From an uncultured Collinsella sp. (GTDB lineage Bacteria > Actinomycetota > Coriobacteriia > Coriobacteriales > Coriobacteriaceae), in assembly GCA_900541185.1 (NCBI GenBank), contig UQIQ01000022.1, positions 1 to 30,207 on the forward strand: a stretch of 30,207 nucleotides of DNA, given 5' to 3'. Below are positions 8,170 to 15,932 of this stretch, piece after piece. Under the pieces are notes generated by a model. That model ran no database searches, was not told the origin of the DNA, and saw only the letters and a program-made list of their open reading frames with translations. Position 1 is the first letter of the stretch. The number at the start of each line of letters is the position of its first letter. Position numbers and translations under genes: made by a program.

Positions 8170-9348
8170 ATGAACGTACTTGTTGTCAACGCCGGCAGCT
8201 CAAGTCTTAAATATCAGCTTCTGGATACCGATACCCGCGAGGTTTTCGCCAAGGGCAACTGCGAGCGTATCGGCTCGGACATGGGTATCTTTGGTCATTC
8301 CGAGAACGGTGGCGCCAAGCAGACCGAGGAGGTTCCCTTCCCCGATCATCGCTCTGCTATCGCTCGCGTGCTCGAGGAGCTCGAGAAGACCGACTTTACG
8401 ATCGATGGCATCGGCCACCGTATCGTTCAGGGCGGCTGGCACTTCGATGATTCCGCAGTCGTTGACGACGAGGTCATGGCTAAGATCCTTGAGGTGGCCC
8501 CGCTCGCCCCGCTGCACAACTACGGCGAGGCCGCGGCAATCGAATATTGCCGCGAGAAGTATCCGGAGCTGCCCAACGTGGCCGTCTTCGACACCTCGTT
8601 CCACATGACCATGCCCGAGGTCGCCTACACCTACGCCCTGCCCAAGGACGTGTGCGACAAGTACCACGTGCGCAAGTACGGCGCGCACGGTACGAGCCAC
8701 CGTTACGAGTGGATGATGGCCAAGGAAATCCTGGGCTCGCGCTGCCATCGCCTGCTTTCGTGCCATCTGGGCAACGGAGCCTCGCTTGCCGCCATCGAGG
8801 ACGGCGTTTGCCGCGATACCACGATGGGCCTCACGCCGCTTGACGGCCTGATGATGGGCACCCGTTGTGGTTCCATTGACCCGGCCACCGTGTGCTATCT
8901 TCAGCGCGAGGGCGGCTACAGCTACCAGGAAGTCGACGACATGATGAACAAGCAGTCCGGTCTGCTTGCCATCTCGGGCATCTCAAACGATGCCCGTGAC
9001 ATCCGTACGCGCGCCTCTGAGGGTGACGAGCGCTGCCTGCTCGCCTTCGATATGTTTGCCTATAAGGCCATGCAGCAGGCCGGCTCCATGATCGCCTCCA
9101 TGGCGGGCGTGGATACCATCACCTTTACCGCTGGCATCGGCGAGAATGACTGGTCGATCCGCAAGGCCTTCTGCGACTGCTTTGAGTGGCTGGGCGTGCG
9201 CATCGACAACAATAAGAACCGCGAGGCCGTGGGCAACGGCCCGCAGGTCATCAGCGCCGCCGGCTCTTCCGTCACGGTCATGGTCATCCCCACCGATGAG
9301 GAATACATGATCGCCCACGACGTCGAGCGTCTGACCAAGAACAACTAA
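8170..9348 (+). CDS. ackA: Acetate kinase, second copy
   Basis: Second acetate kinase (392 aa), clearly a paralogue of the first and the same length. All motifs are present: NAGSSSLKY at 7-15, GHRIVQGG with R84, FDTSFH with D141, HGTSH with both H173 and H177, CHLGNGAS, TRCGSIDPA and FTAGIGEN, then PTDEEYMIA. It therefore has the complete set that the first copy lacks by one histidine. Start ATG with AAAGGAG 5 nt upstream. It has its own AT-rich promoter region and a strong terminator, so the two copies are probably expressed separately. Either copy could serve fermentative ATP production or acetate use. Confidence 0.95.
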   Translation: MNVLVVNAGSSSLKYQLLDTDTREVFAKGNCERIGSDMGIFGHSENGGAKQTEEVPFPDHRSAIARVLEELEKTDFTIDGIGHRIVQGGWHFDDSAVVDDEVMAKILEVAPLAPLHNYGEAAAIEYCREKYPELPNVAVFDTSFHMTMPEVAYTYALPKDVCDKYHVRKYGAHGTSHRYEWMMAKEILGSRCHRLLSCHLGNGASLAAIEDGVCRDTTMGLTPLDGLMMGTRCGSIDPATVCYLQREGGYSYQEVDDMMNKQSGLLAISGISNDARDIRTRASEGDERCLLAFDMFAYKAMQQAGSMIASMAGVDTITFTAGIGENDWSIRKAFCDCFEWLGVRIDNNKNREAVGNGPQVISAAGSSVTVMVIPTDEEYMIAHDVERLTKNN

Positions 9349-9370
9349 CGCGCACATTTGCAAGTAAGCG

Positions 9371-9406
9371 AAAGGCCTCCAGAGCAACAGCTCCGGAGGC
9401 CTTTTT
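9371..9406 (+). terminator. Terminator after the second ackA
   Basis: GGCCTCC-GAGC pairs with GCTC-GGAGGCC across an AACA loop, with one mismatch near the middle, followed by TTTTT at 9402-9406. A classic intrinsic terminator. Confidence 0.88.
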
Positions 9407-9414
9407 ACTAGCAG

Positions 9415-9726
9415 GTGGACGGCGGAAACCCCATCCCATTTCGAGCGCAAATACTGTGACACGCTTTCCGGTTGAGGCACGTTGCGGAAAGTGCGACCCA
9501 CAATAAAGCAAAATTCCGTCCCAAAGTTTCCCAAACAGGCCCCAAGCGGAAGCCACATCCCACAATCCGCCTCCAAACTGGGATGTAGTTTCCGGCACAA
9601 CAACCGCCGAAGCCCACCGGCCTTTCAATCTCCAAAGTGATCATCATCAGCAACGCCTGCGCTCCCAGCAACGGCACCCATCCATTCAGATTTTCAGCCC
9701 CAGCTCGTAGCCAAGCCGCCGTCCAC
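9415..9726. other. Structured 312-bp non-coding stretch between ackA and pta
   Basis: The stretch is closed by an 11-bp perfect inverted repeat: GTGGACGGCGG at 9415-9425 and its complement at 9716-9726. Inside are more stems: CGCTTTCCG (9462-9470) with CGGAAA-GTGCG (9485-9495); ACATCCCA (9555-9562) with TGGGATGT (9579-9586), extended by GGAA and TTCC; and GCCG with CGGC near 9607-9622. Short reading frames cross it but none has a ribosome binding site or a recognisable product. It may be a structured RNA or the remains of a small mobile element; neither is proven. Confidence 0.4.
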
Positions 9727-9756
9727 TCCAGATGCCCTGAATGCCATGTGACGGCA

Positions 9757-9883
9757 GGGACCCTACAGGGTAAAGCTCTGAAAATATTCCGCAGGACGCA
9801 TGAAACCCCCGCCGCACGAAGTGCGCAGCGGGGGTTTCATGCATGTCCGAGGACGTTTTCAGAGCTTTACCCTGTAGGGTCCC
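9757..9883. repeat. 127-bp nested palindrome with bidirectional terminator core
   Basis: Outer arms of 28 bp are perfect inverted repeats (9757-9784 and 9856-9883, starting GGGACCCTACAGGG). Inside, after a 13-bp unpaired part on each side, a second perfect 15-bp stem (9798-9812 with 9828-9842, containing AAACCCCCGC and GCGGGGGTTT) surrounds a small CGCAC-GAA-GTGCG hairpin. The inner stem looks like a two-way terminator serving the convergent ackA and pta genes. The outer arms are far longer than termination needs. Confidence 0.75.
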
Positions 9884-9898
9884 GAGGGGATATGTACG

Positions 9899-10879
9899 CT
9901 ACTCAGCCATCTGAGCCTGGACGGCGGTGATGGCCACGACACCCACGATGTCGTCGGCAGAGCAGCCGCGCGACAGGTCGTTAACCGGCTTGGCGATGCC
10001 CTGCAGGATGGGGCCGTAGGCGTCAGCGCCAGCGAAGCGCTGGACCAGCTTGTAGCCGATGTTGCCAGCCTCGAGGTCGGGGAACACGAGCACGTTGGCC
10101 TTACCGGCGACGGAGGAGCCGGGAGCCTTGAGCTGGGCGACGGTGGGGACGATAGCGGCATCGAGCTGCAGGTCGCCGTCGATGGCGAGCTCGGGAGCCT
10201 TCTCTTTGCAGAACTTCACGGCCTCCTGGACCTTCTTGGCGACCTCGCCACCGGCGGAGCCCATGGTGGAGTAGGAGAGCATGGCCACGTGCGGCTCAAC
10301 GTTGCCCATGAAGGTGGACCAGGAGTGGGCCGAGGCGATGGCGATCTCGGAGAGCTCGTCGGAGGACGGGTTGATGTTGAGGCCACAGTCGGCGAAGATC
10401 AGCGTGCCGTCGGTGCCGAACTGCGGGGTGTCGGTGCACATCACGAAGAAGGCCGAGACCAGCTTGGTGCCCGGGGCGGTCTTGAGGATCTGAAGCGCGG
10501 GGCGCAGGGTGTCGGCCGTGGAGTGGCAGGCGCCGGAGACCAGGCCGTCGGCGTCGCCCATCTTGACCATCATGGTGCCAAAGTAGGTGGCGTCCATCAC
10601 CTGGGCGCGAGCCTGCTCGATGGTGACACCCTTCTTGGCGCGAAGCTCGGCAAACTTCTGCGCGTACTCCTCGTGCTTCTCGGCGTTGCGCGGGTCGATG
10701 ACGGTAGCGCCGGGAACGTCGATCTCGTCGGGGTTGCCCAGGATGACGATCTTTGCCAGGCCCTCCTCGATGATCTTGGTGGCGGCGACGATGGTGCGCG
10801 GGTCCTCACCCTCGGGCAGGACGATGGTCTTAAGGTCGGCCTTGGCGGCAGACTTCATACGGTTTAGGAAATCGCTCAT
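9899..10879 (-). CDS. pta: Phosphate acetyltransferase
   Basis: Phosphotransacetylase (326 aa, the short form without extra N-terminal domains), converting acetyl-CoA and phosphate to acetyl phosphate, the substrate of AckA. Motifs: TIVLPEGEDPRT at 18-29, DGLVSGACHSTADTLRPALQ, then ADCGLNINP, MLSYSTMGSAGG and the C-terminal FPDLEAGNIGYKLVQRFAGA and GPILQGIAKPVNDLSRGC. Start ATG with AAGGAG upstream on the minus strand. The gene is convergent with the two ackA genes rather than in one operon, and starts about 120 nt inside a leader that carries a hairpin. Confidence 0.95.
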   Translation of the reverse strand: MSDFLNRMKSAAKADLKTIVLPEGEDPRTIVAATKIIEEGLAKIVILGNPDEIDVPGATVIDPRNAEKHEEYAQKFAELRAKKGVTIEQARAQVMDATYFGTMMVKMGDADGLVSGACHSTADTLRPALQILKTAPGTKLVSAFFVMCTDTPQFGTDGTLIFADCGLNINPSSDELSEIAIASAHSWSTFMGNVEPHVAMLSYSTMGSAGGEVAKKVQEAVKFCKEKAPELAIDGDLQLDAAIVPTVAQLKAPGSSVAGKANVLVFPDLEAGNIGYKLVQRFAGADAYGPILQGIAKPVNDLSRGCSADDIVGVVAITAVQAQMAE

Positions 10880-10931
10880 GTTACTCCTTACAAGCGTTTC
10901 GCTAAGCTCCAGGCCCTCGGCTGCACACGAA

Positions 10932-10954
10932 TAAACCCGCTGCTAGCGGGTTTA
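10932..10954 (-). promoter_or_regulatory. Terminator-like hairpin in the pta leader
   Basis: TAAACCCGCT (10932-10941), GCT-type loop, AGCGGGTTTA (10945-10954): a perfect 10-bp stem with a 3-nt loop, followed on the minus strand by TTATTCG. It sits between the divergent pta and glf promoters, about 55 nt before the pta start codon, so it could attenuate pta transcription. Confidence 0.45.
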
Positions 10955-11006
10955 CCTTTCAATAATGTACGCCGCGGTGCTTGAGCTTTCCTTGTGTGGC
11001 AAGCTC

Positions 11007-11032
11007 ATTATAGGACGCATTAGCGCTATAAT
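11007..11032. promoter_or_regulatory. Divergent promoter pair for pta and glf
   Basis: TATAAT on the plus strand at 11027-11032 faces glf, and TATAAT on the minus strand at 11007-11012 faces pta. The two -10 boxes are 14 bp apart, so the promoters would overlap. The -35 boxes are weak or absent on both sides. Confidence 0.45.
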
Positions 11033-11110
11033 CGCTCTGATAAATATGTCTCGAAGAATGTTCGAGAAAAGCCCAGCTAACGAGCCCGTGGCTTTTGACA
11101 AGGAGTATCG

Positions 11111-12313
11111 ATGCAGATTACCTCAGGCCTGCCTGAAGGCTTTAACGCCGGCGCGTACGACATGATCGTTGTCGGCGCCGGTTATGCCGGTGCCGTTTGC
11201 GCCCGCCGTCTTGCCGAGACCATCGGCTATCGTGTTGCCGTTTTGGAGCGCCGTAGCCACATTGCGGGCAATGCCTTCGACTGCACTGACGAGGCGGGAA
11301 TCCTTGTCCACGAGTATGGCCCGCACATCTACCATACCTTTAACGAGCGCGTGCATAACTTCCTGTCGCGCTTTACCAAGTGGACGGACTACCAGCACAA
11401 GGTGCTCGCCAACATCAACGGTACCCTTATGCCCGTGCCCTTTAACCATGCGAGCCTTAAGCTTGCCTTTGGCGATGAGCGCGGCGAGGAACTGTACCAA
11501 AAGCTCGTGGAGACCTTTGGCAAGGACGTCAAGGTGCCCATTATGGAGTTGCGCAAGAAGAACGACCCGGATCTTGCCGAGGTCGCCGATTATGTCTATG
11601 AGAACGTCTTTTTGCATTACACCATGAAGCAGTGGGGCCAGACGCCCGATCAGATCGACCCCTCGATCACCGGCCGCGTTCCCGTCTTTGTGGGCGATGA
11701 CGATCGCTACTTCCCGCAGGCTCCTTTCCAGGGCATGCCGCAGGACGGCTATACCGCGCTGTTCGAGCATATGCTCGATCACGATCTGATCGACGTATTC
11801 TGCGACGTGGACGCCCGTGACCTCTTTGAAATCGACGAGACCACCGTCAAGATCGACGGCAAGGTCTATGGTGGCGAGATCGTCTACACCGGTCCACTCG
11901 ACGAGCTGTTCAACCTCGACCTGGGCGCGCTGCCGTACCGCACGCTCGATATGAAGTTCGAGACGCTCGATATGGACCAGTTCCAGCCTGTGGGCACCGT
12001 CAACTACACCACGAGCGAGGACTATACGCGCATTACTGAGTTCAAGAACATGACTGGTCAGGTCCTGCCCGGCAAGACCACCATCATGAAGGAGTACTCC
12101 AAGGCCTATACGCCCGGCTCGGGCGAGACGCCGTACTACGCTATCCTGGAGCCCGAGAATCGCGAGCTCTATGAGCGCTATCTTGAGCGCGTCCAGAACC
12201 TGACGAACTTCCACCCGGTTGGTCGTCTGGCCGAGTATCGTTACTACGATATGGACGCCGTGACCAATTCCGCCCTCGATCTTTCGGATGAGATTATCGC
12301 CTGCCATGCATAA
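11111..12313 (+). CDS. glf: UDP-galactopyranose mutase
   Basis: Flavoenzyme (400 aa) interconverting UDP-galactopyranose and UDP-galactofuranose, the sugar donor for galactofuranose glycans. The FAD-binding motif VVGAGYAGAV lies at 20-29, followed by VLERRSHIAGNA and the family signature GPHIYHTFNERV. Further conserved parts are HYTMKQWGQTP, GRVPVFVGDDDRYFPQ and MKEYSKAYTPG. The start has AGGAG 5 nt upstream; a later ATG at 11162 would remove only the short N-terminal extension. It overlaps the next glycosyltransferase by 8 bp, so the two proteins are translationally coupled and likely act in the same surface-glycan pathway. Confidence 0.95.
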   Translation: MQITSGLPEGFNAGAYDMIVVGAGYAGAVCARRLAETIGYRVAVLERRSHIAGNAFDCTDEAGILVHEYGPHIYHTFNERVHNFLSRFTKWTDYQHKVLANINGTLMPVPFNHASLKLAFGDERGEELYQKLVETFGKDVKVPIMELRKKNDPDLAEVADYVYENVFLHYTMKQWGQTPDQIDPSITGRVPVFVGDDDRYFPQAPFQGMPQDGYTALFEHMLDHDLIDVFCDVDARDLFEIDETTVKIDGKVYGGEIVYTGPLDELFNLDLGALPYRTLDMKFETLDMDQFQPVGTVNYTTSEDYTRITEFKNMTGQVLPGKTTIMKEYSKAYTPGSGETPYYAILEPENRELYERYLERVQNLTNFHPVGRLAEYRYYDMDAVTNSALDLSDEIIACHA

Positions 12314-13337
12314 AGTCATAACATTCGGTATTCCCTCGTATAACGCCGCCAAGGACATGGACCATTGCATCACCTCCATCTTGGAGGGGAGCAATTACGC
12401 CACCGATATCGAGATTATCGTGGTGGACGATGGCTCCAAGGACGAGACGGCCGCCAAGGCCGACGAGTGGGAGGCCCGTTATCCTGGAATCATCCGCGCG
12501 GTGCACCAGGAGAATGGCGGCCACGGCATTGCCGTTCTTTCGGGCCTGCGCGAGGCGCAGGGCACCTACTACAAGGTTGTCGACTCGGACGACTGGCTCG
12601 ACGGTGCGGCGCTTTCGACCATGCTGTCGATTCTGCGTGGCTTTGAGGAGCGCGACCAGCGCGTCGACCTGTTTATCTCGAACTACGTGTACGAGAAGGT
12701 TTACGAGGGCACGCATACCGCGATTGGCTACAAGTTTGCCCTGCCGCGCAAAAAGATTTTCTCTTGGGACCAGATCGGACACTTCCGTCCCGATCAGAAC
12801 CTGCTTATGCATAGCCTGTGCTATCGCACCGATGTGCTGCGCGAGTCGAATCTGCCTATGCCGGCACACACGTTCTACGTGGATAATATCTACGCATACG
12901 TGCCGCTGCCGCGCTGCAAGACCATGTACTACGCCGACATCGACCTCTACCGCTACTTTATCGGTCGCGAGGGCCAGAGCGTCAATGAGGCTACGATGGT
13001 CAAGCGTCTGGGTCAGCAGTTCCGCGTAACGCGCATCATGATGGAATCGTTCCACCTGTACCAGGACGTTGAGTCCTCGCGTCTGCGTTCGTACATGATG
13101 GGCTACTTCACCATGATGATGGCGATTTGCTCGGTGCTCACCAAGCTTTCCGAGGAAGATTGTGCCGATGAGCGTCTGAAGACGCTGTGGAAGGACCTGA
13201 AGGAGTACGACGAGCGCATGTATCGTCGCGCTCGCTACGGCGTGGTCGGATTCTTTACCAACCTGCGTGGACGGGCCGGAGACAAAACCACACTCGGCCT
13301 ATACCATCTGGCCTCAAAGATCTTCAAATTCAACTAA
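12306..13337 (+). CDS. Family 2 glycosyltransferase
   Basis: GT-A fold glycosyltransferase of family 2 (343 aa). The nucleotide-sugar site is visible as IIVVDDGSKD (37-46) and the metal-binding DxD region as VVDSDDW (91-97), with the typical NGGHG motif in between (70-74). The C-terminal half has no clear membrane segment. The ATG is inside the end of glf (ATGCATAA), giving an 8-bp overlap. With glf it suggests galactofuranosyl or other sugar transfer to a cell-surface polymer; the actual donor and acceptor are not visible. Confidence 0.9.
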   Translation: MHKVITFGIPSYNAAKDMDHCITSILEGSNYATDIEIIVVDDGSKDETAAKADEWEARYPGIIRAVHQENGGHGIAVLSGLREAQGTYYKVVDSDDWLDGAALSTMLSILRGFEERDQRVDLFISNYVYEKVYEGTHTAIGYKFALPRKKIFSWDQIGHFRPDQNLLMHSLCYRTDVLRESNLPMPAHTFYVDNIYAYVPLPRCKTMYYADIDLYRYFIGREGQSVNEATMVKRLGQQFRVTRIMMESFHLYQDVESSRLRSYMMGYFTMMMAICSVLTKLSEEDCADERLKTLWKDLKEYDERMYRRARYGVVGFFTNLRGRAGDKTTLGLYHLASKIFKFN

Positions 13338-13368
13338 CTGTTGAGTAATCGCTGCTGATAGGTTGACT

Positions 13369-13479
13369 GGGCCCCTTGGCCTTTAGTTTGCTACTGCGAA
13401 CAGTCCTGCTCGCACGGAAAGCACATTAAGTGCTTTCCGGATCGTGCGGAACTTGTATCAAACTAAAGGCCAAGGGACC
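13369..13479. repeat. Nested palindrome A
   Basis: Outer arms at 13369-13390 and 13459-13479 (CCCTTGGCCTTTAGTTTG and complement) enclose CGCAC...GTGCG (13411-13415, 13444-13448) and a perfect inner hairpin CGGAAAGCAC / GTGCTTTCCG (13415-13424, 13430-13439) with loop ATTAA. The core of about 60 bp is shared with palindrome B in inverted orientation, while the outer arms are not. It lies 31 bp after the glycosyltransferase gene. Confidence 0.75.
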
Positions 13480-13571
13480 TCTGCTATAAGAATCGGTTGT
13501 CAGGCCGCCTGAATTCGAAGATCTTAGACGCGCGGTACACAGGGGCCTGGGCTGAAAAGACTTGGTTGGTA

Positions 13572-13696
13572 GGCTGCCCGGTGGGGCTTGGTTATGTTTG
13601 TCGCGAGTTCCGCACGAGCCGAAGAGCACTTAATGTGCTCTTCGTGCGAGCCAGGACTGTAGAGCAGCAAACATAACCAAGCCCCACCGGGCAACC
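13572..13696. repeat. Nested palindrome B
   Basis: Outer arms of 29 bp at 13572-13600 and 13668-13696 match with one difference, which would be a G-U pair in minus-strand RNA. Inside are CGCACG / CGTGCG (13611-13616, 13643-13648) and GAAGAGCAC / GTGCTCTTC (13621-13629, 13635-13643) around TTAAT. It lies 12 bp past the stop codon of the leftward peptidase gene and may end its transcript. The 92 bp between A and B hold no gene or tRNA that I can see. Confidence 0.75.
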
Positions 13697-13708
13697 GGAC
13701 GAGCTAGT

Positions 13709-14710
13709 TTACTTTGCGGCGCCGGGGATGCCGTGGGAGGTTTTGGCGGTTTTGGCTCCGTTTACGATGGCGGTCTGTAGGGCCCTTACGGCGAGCATGC
13801 CCAGCAGGTCTAGGGGAACGGTGGCGCTTGCCTGGGTGCCCAGTTTGCCGCTGGCGAGGGTGTAGATGGTGTCGCCGTCGTTGGTGGTGTGCGTGGGACG
13901 GATGGCGTGTGCGTAGGCGTCTGCGGCCATCTGGGAGACCTTGGTGGCTTGTGCCTTAGTGAGTTCCACGTTGGTGACGATGCAGCTGATGGTGGTGTTG
14001 GTGCGGTCGAGCGGCATCTGCATGGATCCGGCGGCGGCAAAGGCTGCGAGTTCCATGTCGACGATCTGGTCGCTATCGGCTGCGGCGCGCATGCCGGCGA
14101 CCCACTCGCCGGTGAAGGGGTCGACAACGTTGCCACAGGCGTTGACCGAGACCACGGCGCCCACCTTGACGGGACCGAGTGCCACGGCGGCAGCTCCAAG
14201 ACCGGCCTTCATGCAGGTGGCAGGCCCCATGAGCTTACCCACGGTGGCGCCCGTGCCGGCGCCTACGTTGCCCTGTTCGAGCTTGGTGGGGGTGTGGTCG
14301 AGTGCTTCGCGCACGGCGGCGATGCCGGCCTCAATGTCGGGGCGCACGGTGGGGTCGCCAAAGGCAAGGTCGAAGATACAGCTGGAGCACACGATAGGCA
14401 CCTGCGTGGGGCCGACGGGAAGGCCGATGCCGCGGCTCTCAAGCTCGCGAGCGACGCCGCTTGCAGCTTCGAGGCCAAAGGCCGATCCGCCCGAAAGGCA
14501 GACGGCGTGGACCTTGTCGACGGTGTTCTCGGGTCGTAGCAGGTCGGTCTCGCGCGAAGCGGGAGCGCCACCGCGTACGTCAACGCCGCCGGTGGCGCCC
14601 TCGGGTGCCACGATTACGGTGCAACCGGTGCCGGCCTCCTCGTCCGTATAGTTGCCATAGCAAAAGCCATCGACATCGCAGACGTCAATGGCCTCGAGCA
14701 GTGTATCCAT
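13709..14710 (-). CDS. P1-family (DmpA/NylC-like) peptidase
   Basis: Member of the P1/S58 family (333 aa), autoprocessing hydrolases related to DmpA aminopeptidase and NylC. Conserved parts: HAVCLSGGSAFGLEAASGV (68-86), GNVGAGTGATVGK (147-159), GAVVSVNACGNVVDP (184-198) and RTNTTISCIVTNVELTKAQ (236-254). By analogy with NylC, which cuts itself between Asn and Thr, N238-T239 is the likely autocleavage site, making T239 the N-terminal nucleophile of the small subunit. Start ATG with AGGAG upstream. There is no signal peptide, so it acts in the cytoplasm. The substrate is unknown. Confidence 0.9.
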   Translation of the reverse strand: MDTLLEAIDVCDVDGFCYGNYTDEEAGTGCTVIVAPEGATGGVDVRGGAPASRETDLLRPENTVDKVHAVCLSGGSAFGLEAASGVARELESRGIGLPVGPTQVPIVCSSCIFDLAFGDPTVRPDIEAGIAAVREALDHTPTKLEQGNVGAGTGATVGKLMGPATCMKAGLGAAAVALGPVKVGAVVSVNACGNVVDPFTGEWVAGMRAAADSDQIVDMELAAFAAAGSMQMPLDRTNTTISCIVTNVELTKAQATKVSQMAADAYAHAIRPTHTTNDGDTIYTLASGKLGTQASATVPLDLLGMLAVRALQTAIVNGAKTAKTSHGIPGAAK

Positions 14711-14780
14711 GTTTAACTCCTATCGGTTTTCCGCCGCGCCTTGTGCCCGGTCGGGATCCGTACGGTACGCCAAAATTGTA

Positions 14781-14803
14781 GGCGCTGGGGAATACCCAGC
14801 GCC
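14781..14803 (-). terminator. Terminator after maf
   Basis: GGCGCTGGG (14781-14789) pairs with CCCAGCGCC (14795-14803). On the minus strand it is followed a few bases later by TTTT. It ends the maf transcript before the peptidase gene. Confidence 0.75.
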
Positions 14804-14811
14804 AGATGCAA

Positions 14812-15393
14812 TTACGAGAGTTTTTGAATCGCGCGCGCGACGCGGGCGATGGGTAGGCCCACTACGTTATAGAAGTCGCCCGAAATATCGTGCACGAGCA
14901 TGCGGCCGCCTGTGCCCTGGATGCCGTAGGCGCCTGCCTTATCCATGGGCTCACCCGAGGCAACGTAGTGCTCGATCTGCTCGTCGGTGAGCTCGTAGAA
15001 TGTCACGTCGGTCACATCGACAAACGACAGGCTCTCGGCGGCATGCGGGTCGGCCGTATCGCCTGCCTTAACGATGCAGACGCCGGTTGCGACCTGGTGC
15101 GTGCGGCCCGAAAGCTCACGGAGCATGGTGCGCGCCTCGCCCTCGGTTGCCGGCTTGCCCAAAATCTTGCCGTCGAAGGTGACGATGGTGTCGGCCGCGA
15201 CCGTCAGTTCTTTGGGCTCGGCATACTCGGCAGCAACGGCAGCCGCCTTGGCGCGTGCCAAGCGCTCGACAAGCGTGAGCGGAGCCTCGCCATCAAAGGG
15301 CGTTTCGTCGATATCCGCGGGAATCACGCGAATGTTGTAGCCTGCCTCGCGCATCAGCTCTATGCGGCGCGGCGATTGCGAAGCCAAAATCAT
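14812..15393 (-). CDS. maf: Maf-family nucleotide pyrophosphatase
   Basis: Maf/YhdE-type house-cleaning nucleoside triphosphate pyrophosphatase (193 aa), which hydrolyses dTTP/UTP or modified nucleotides. Motifs: LASQSPRRIELM at 3-14, DIDETPF, VERLARAKA, VAADTIVTFDGKILGKP and the C-terminal AYGIQGTGG. The length is standard. It starts with the ATGA overlap of the upstream DJ-1/PfpI gene (4 bp), so the two are translated together. The exact Maf subfamily and substrate are not decided here. Confidence 0.93.
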   Translation of the reverse strand: MILASQSPRRIELMREAGYNIRVIPADIDETPFDGEAPLTLVERLARAKAAAVAAEYAEPKELTVAADTIVTFDGKILGKPATEGEARTMLRELSGRTHQVATGVCIVKAGDTADPHAAESLSFVDVTDVTFYELTDEQIEHYVASGEPMDKAGAYGIQGTGGRMLVHDISGDFYNVVGLPIARVARAIQKLS

Positions 15394-15932
15394 AGTTGGA
15401 TGCCCTCGGCGACCTTCTCGACGGCCTTGTCGCCAGCGAGCGTGCGCAGCAGCTCCAATGCAAAGGGGAGTGACTGTGCCATGCCGCTGGCAGTGATGAT
15501 GTTGCCGTCTTGCGTGACCTTCTCGCCAGTATAGGCGCCTTCGGGGAAGCTTTTCTCAAAGCCAGGGAAGCACGTGGCGTGGCGCCCCTCGAGTAGGTCG
15601 AGCTCGCCCAGGATAAACGGGGCGGCGCAGATGGCGGCGACGTGCTTGGTCGCGGCGAACTCGCAGACCACGTCGCAGACACGCTGATCGGCGCGCAGGT
15701 TGGTGGCACCGGGCAGGCCGCCGGGCAGCACGACGCAGTCGTACTCGTCAAAGTTGATCTCATCAAAGAGTGCATCGCAGGTCACGGGGATCTGCAGCGA
15801 GCTTACGACCTCACGCGTGGGCATAATCGAGACGAGCGTGGCACGCACGCCGCCGCGACGCATGACATCGACCATGGTCAAGCATTCAATAGTTTCAAAG
15901 CCATCGGCGGCGAGAACGGCAACGCTGGGCAT
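15390..15932 (-). CDS. DJ-1/PfpI family protein
   Basis: DJ-1/PfpI superfamily protein (180 aa). The nucleophile elbow is AAICAAP with C102, and the partner glutamate is E16 in FETIEC, matching the Cys-Glu pair of DJ-1-type proteins. VVLPGGLPGATNLR (67-80) is the typical glycine loop. The start at 15932 has GAAAGGAACC upstream; an in-frame ATG at 15956 is less well placed. It overlaps maf by 4 bp. Members act as oxidative-stress chaperones or glyoxalase/deglycase-like enzymes, or in thiamine metabolism; sequence alone does not choose. Confidence 0.9.
   Translation of the reverse strand: MPSVAVLAADGFETIECLTMVDVMRRGGVRATLVSIMPTREVVSSLQIPVTCDALFDEINFDEYDCVVLPGGLPGATNLRADQRVCDVVCEFAATKHVAAICAAPFILGELDLLEGRHATCFPGFEKSFPEGAYTGEKVTQDGNIITASGMAQSLPFALELLRTLAGDKAVEKVAEGIQL

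Noticed and set aside
9408..9677. Minus-strand frame of 89 codons between ackA and pta
   Set aside because: No ribosome binding site, no recognisable product, and it runs through several hairpins; treated as non-coding structured DNA.
13480..13571. tRNA or small RNA gene between palindromes A and B
   Set aside because: No T-loop or anticodon-arm pattern and no CCA end could be found.
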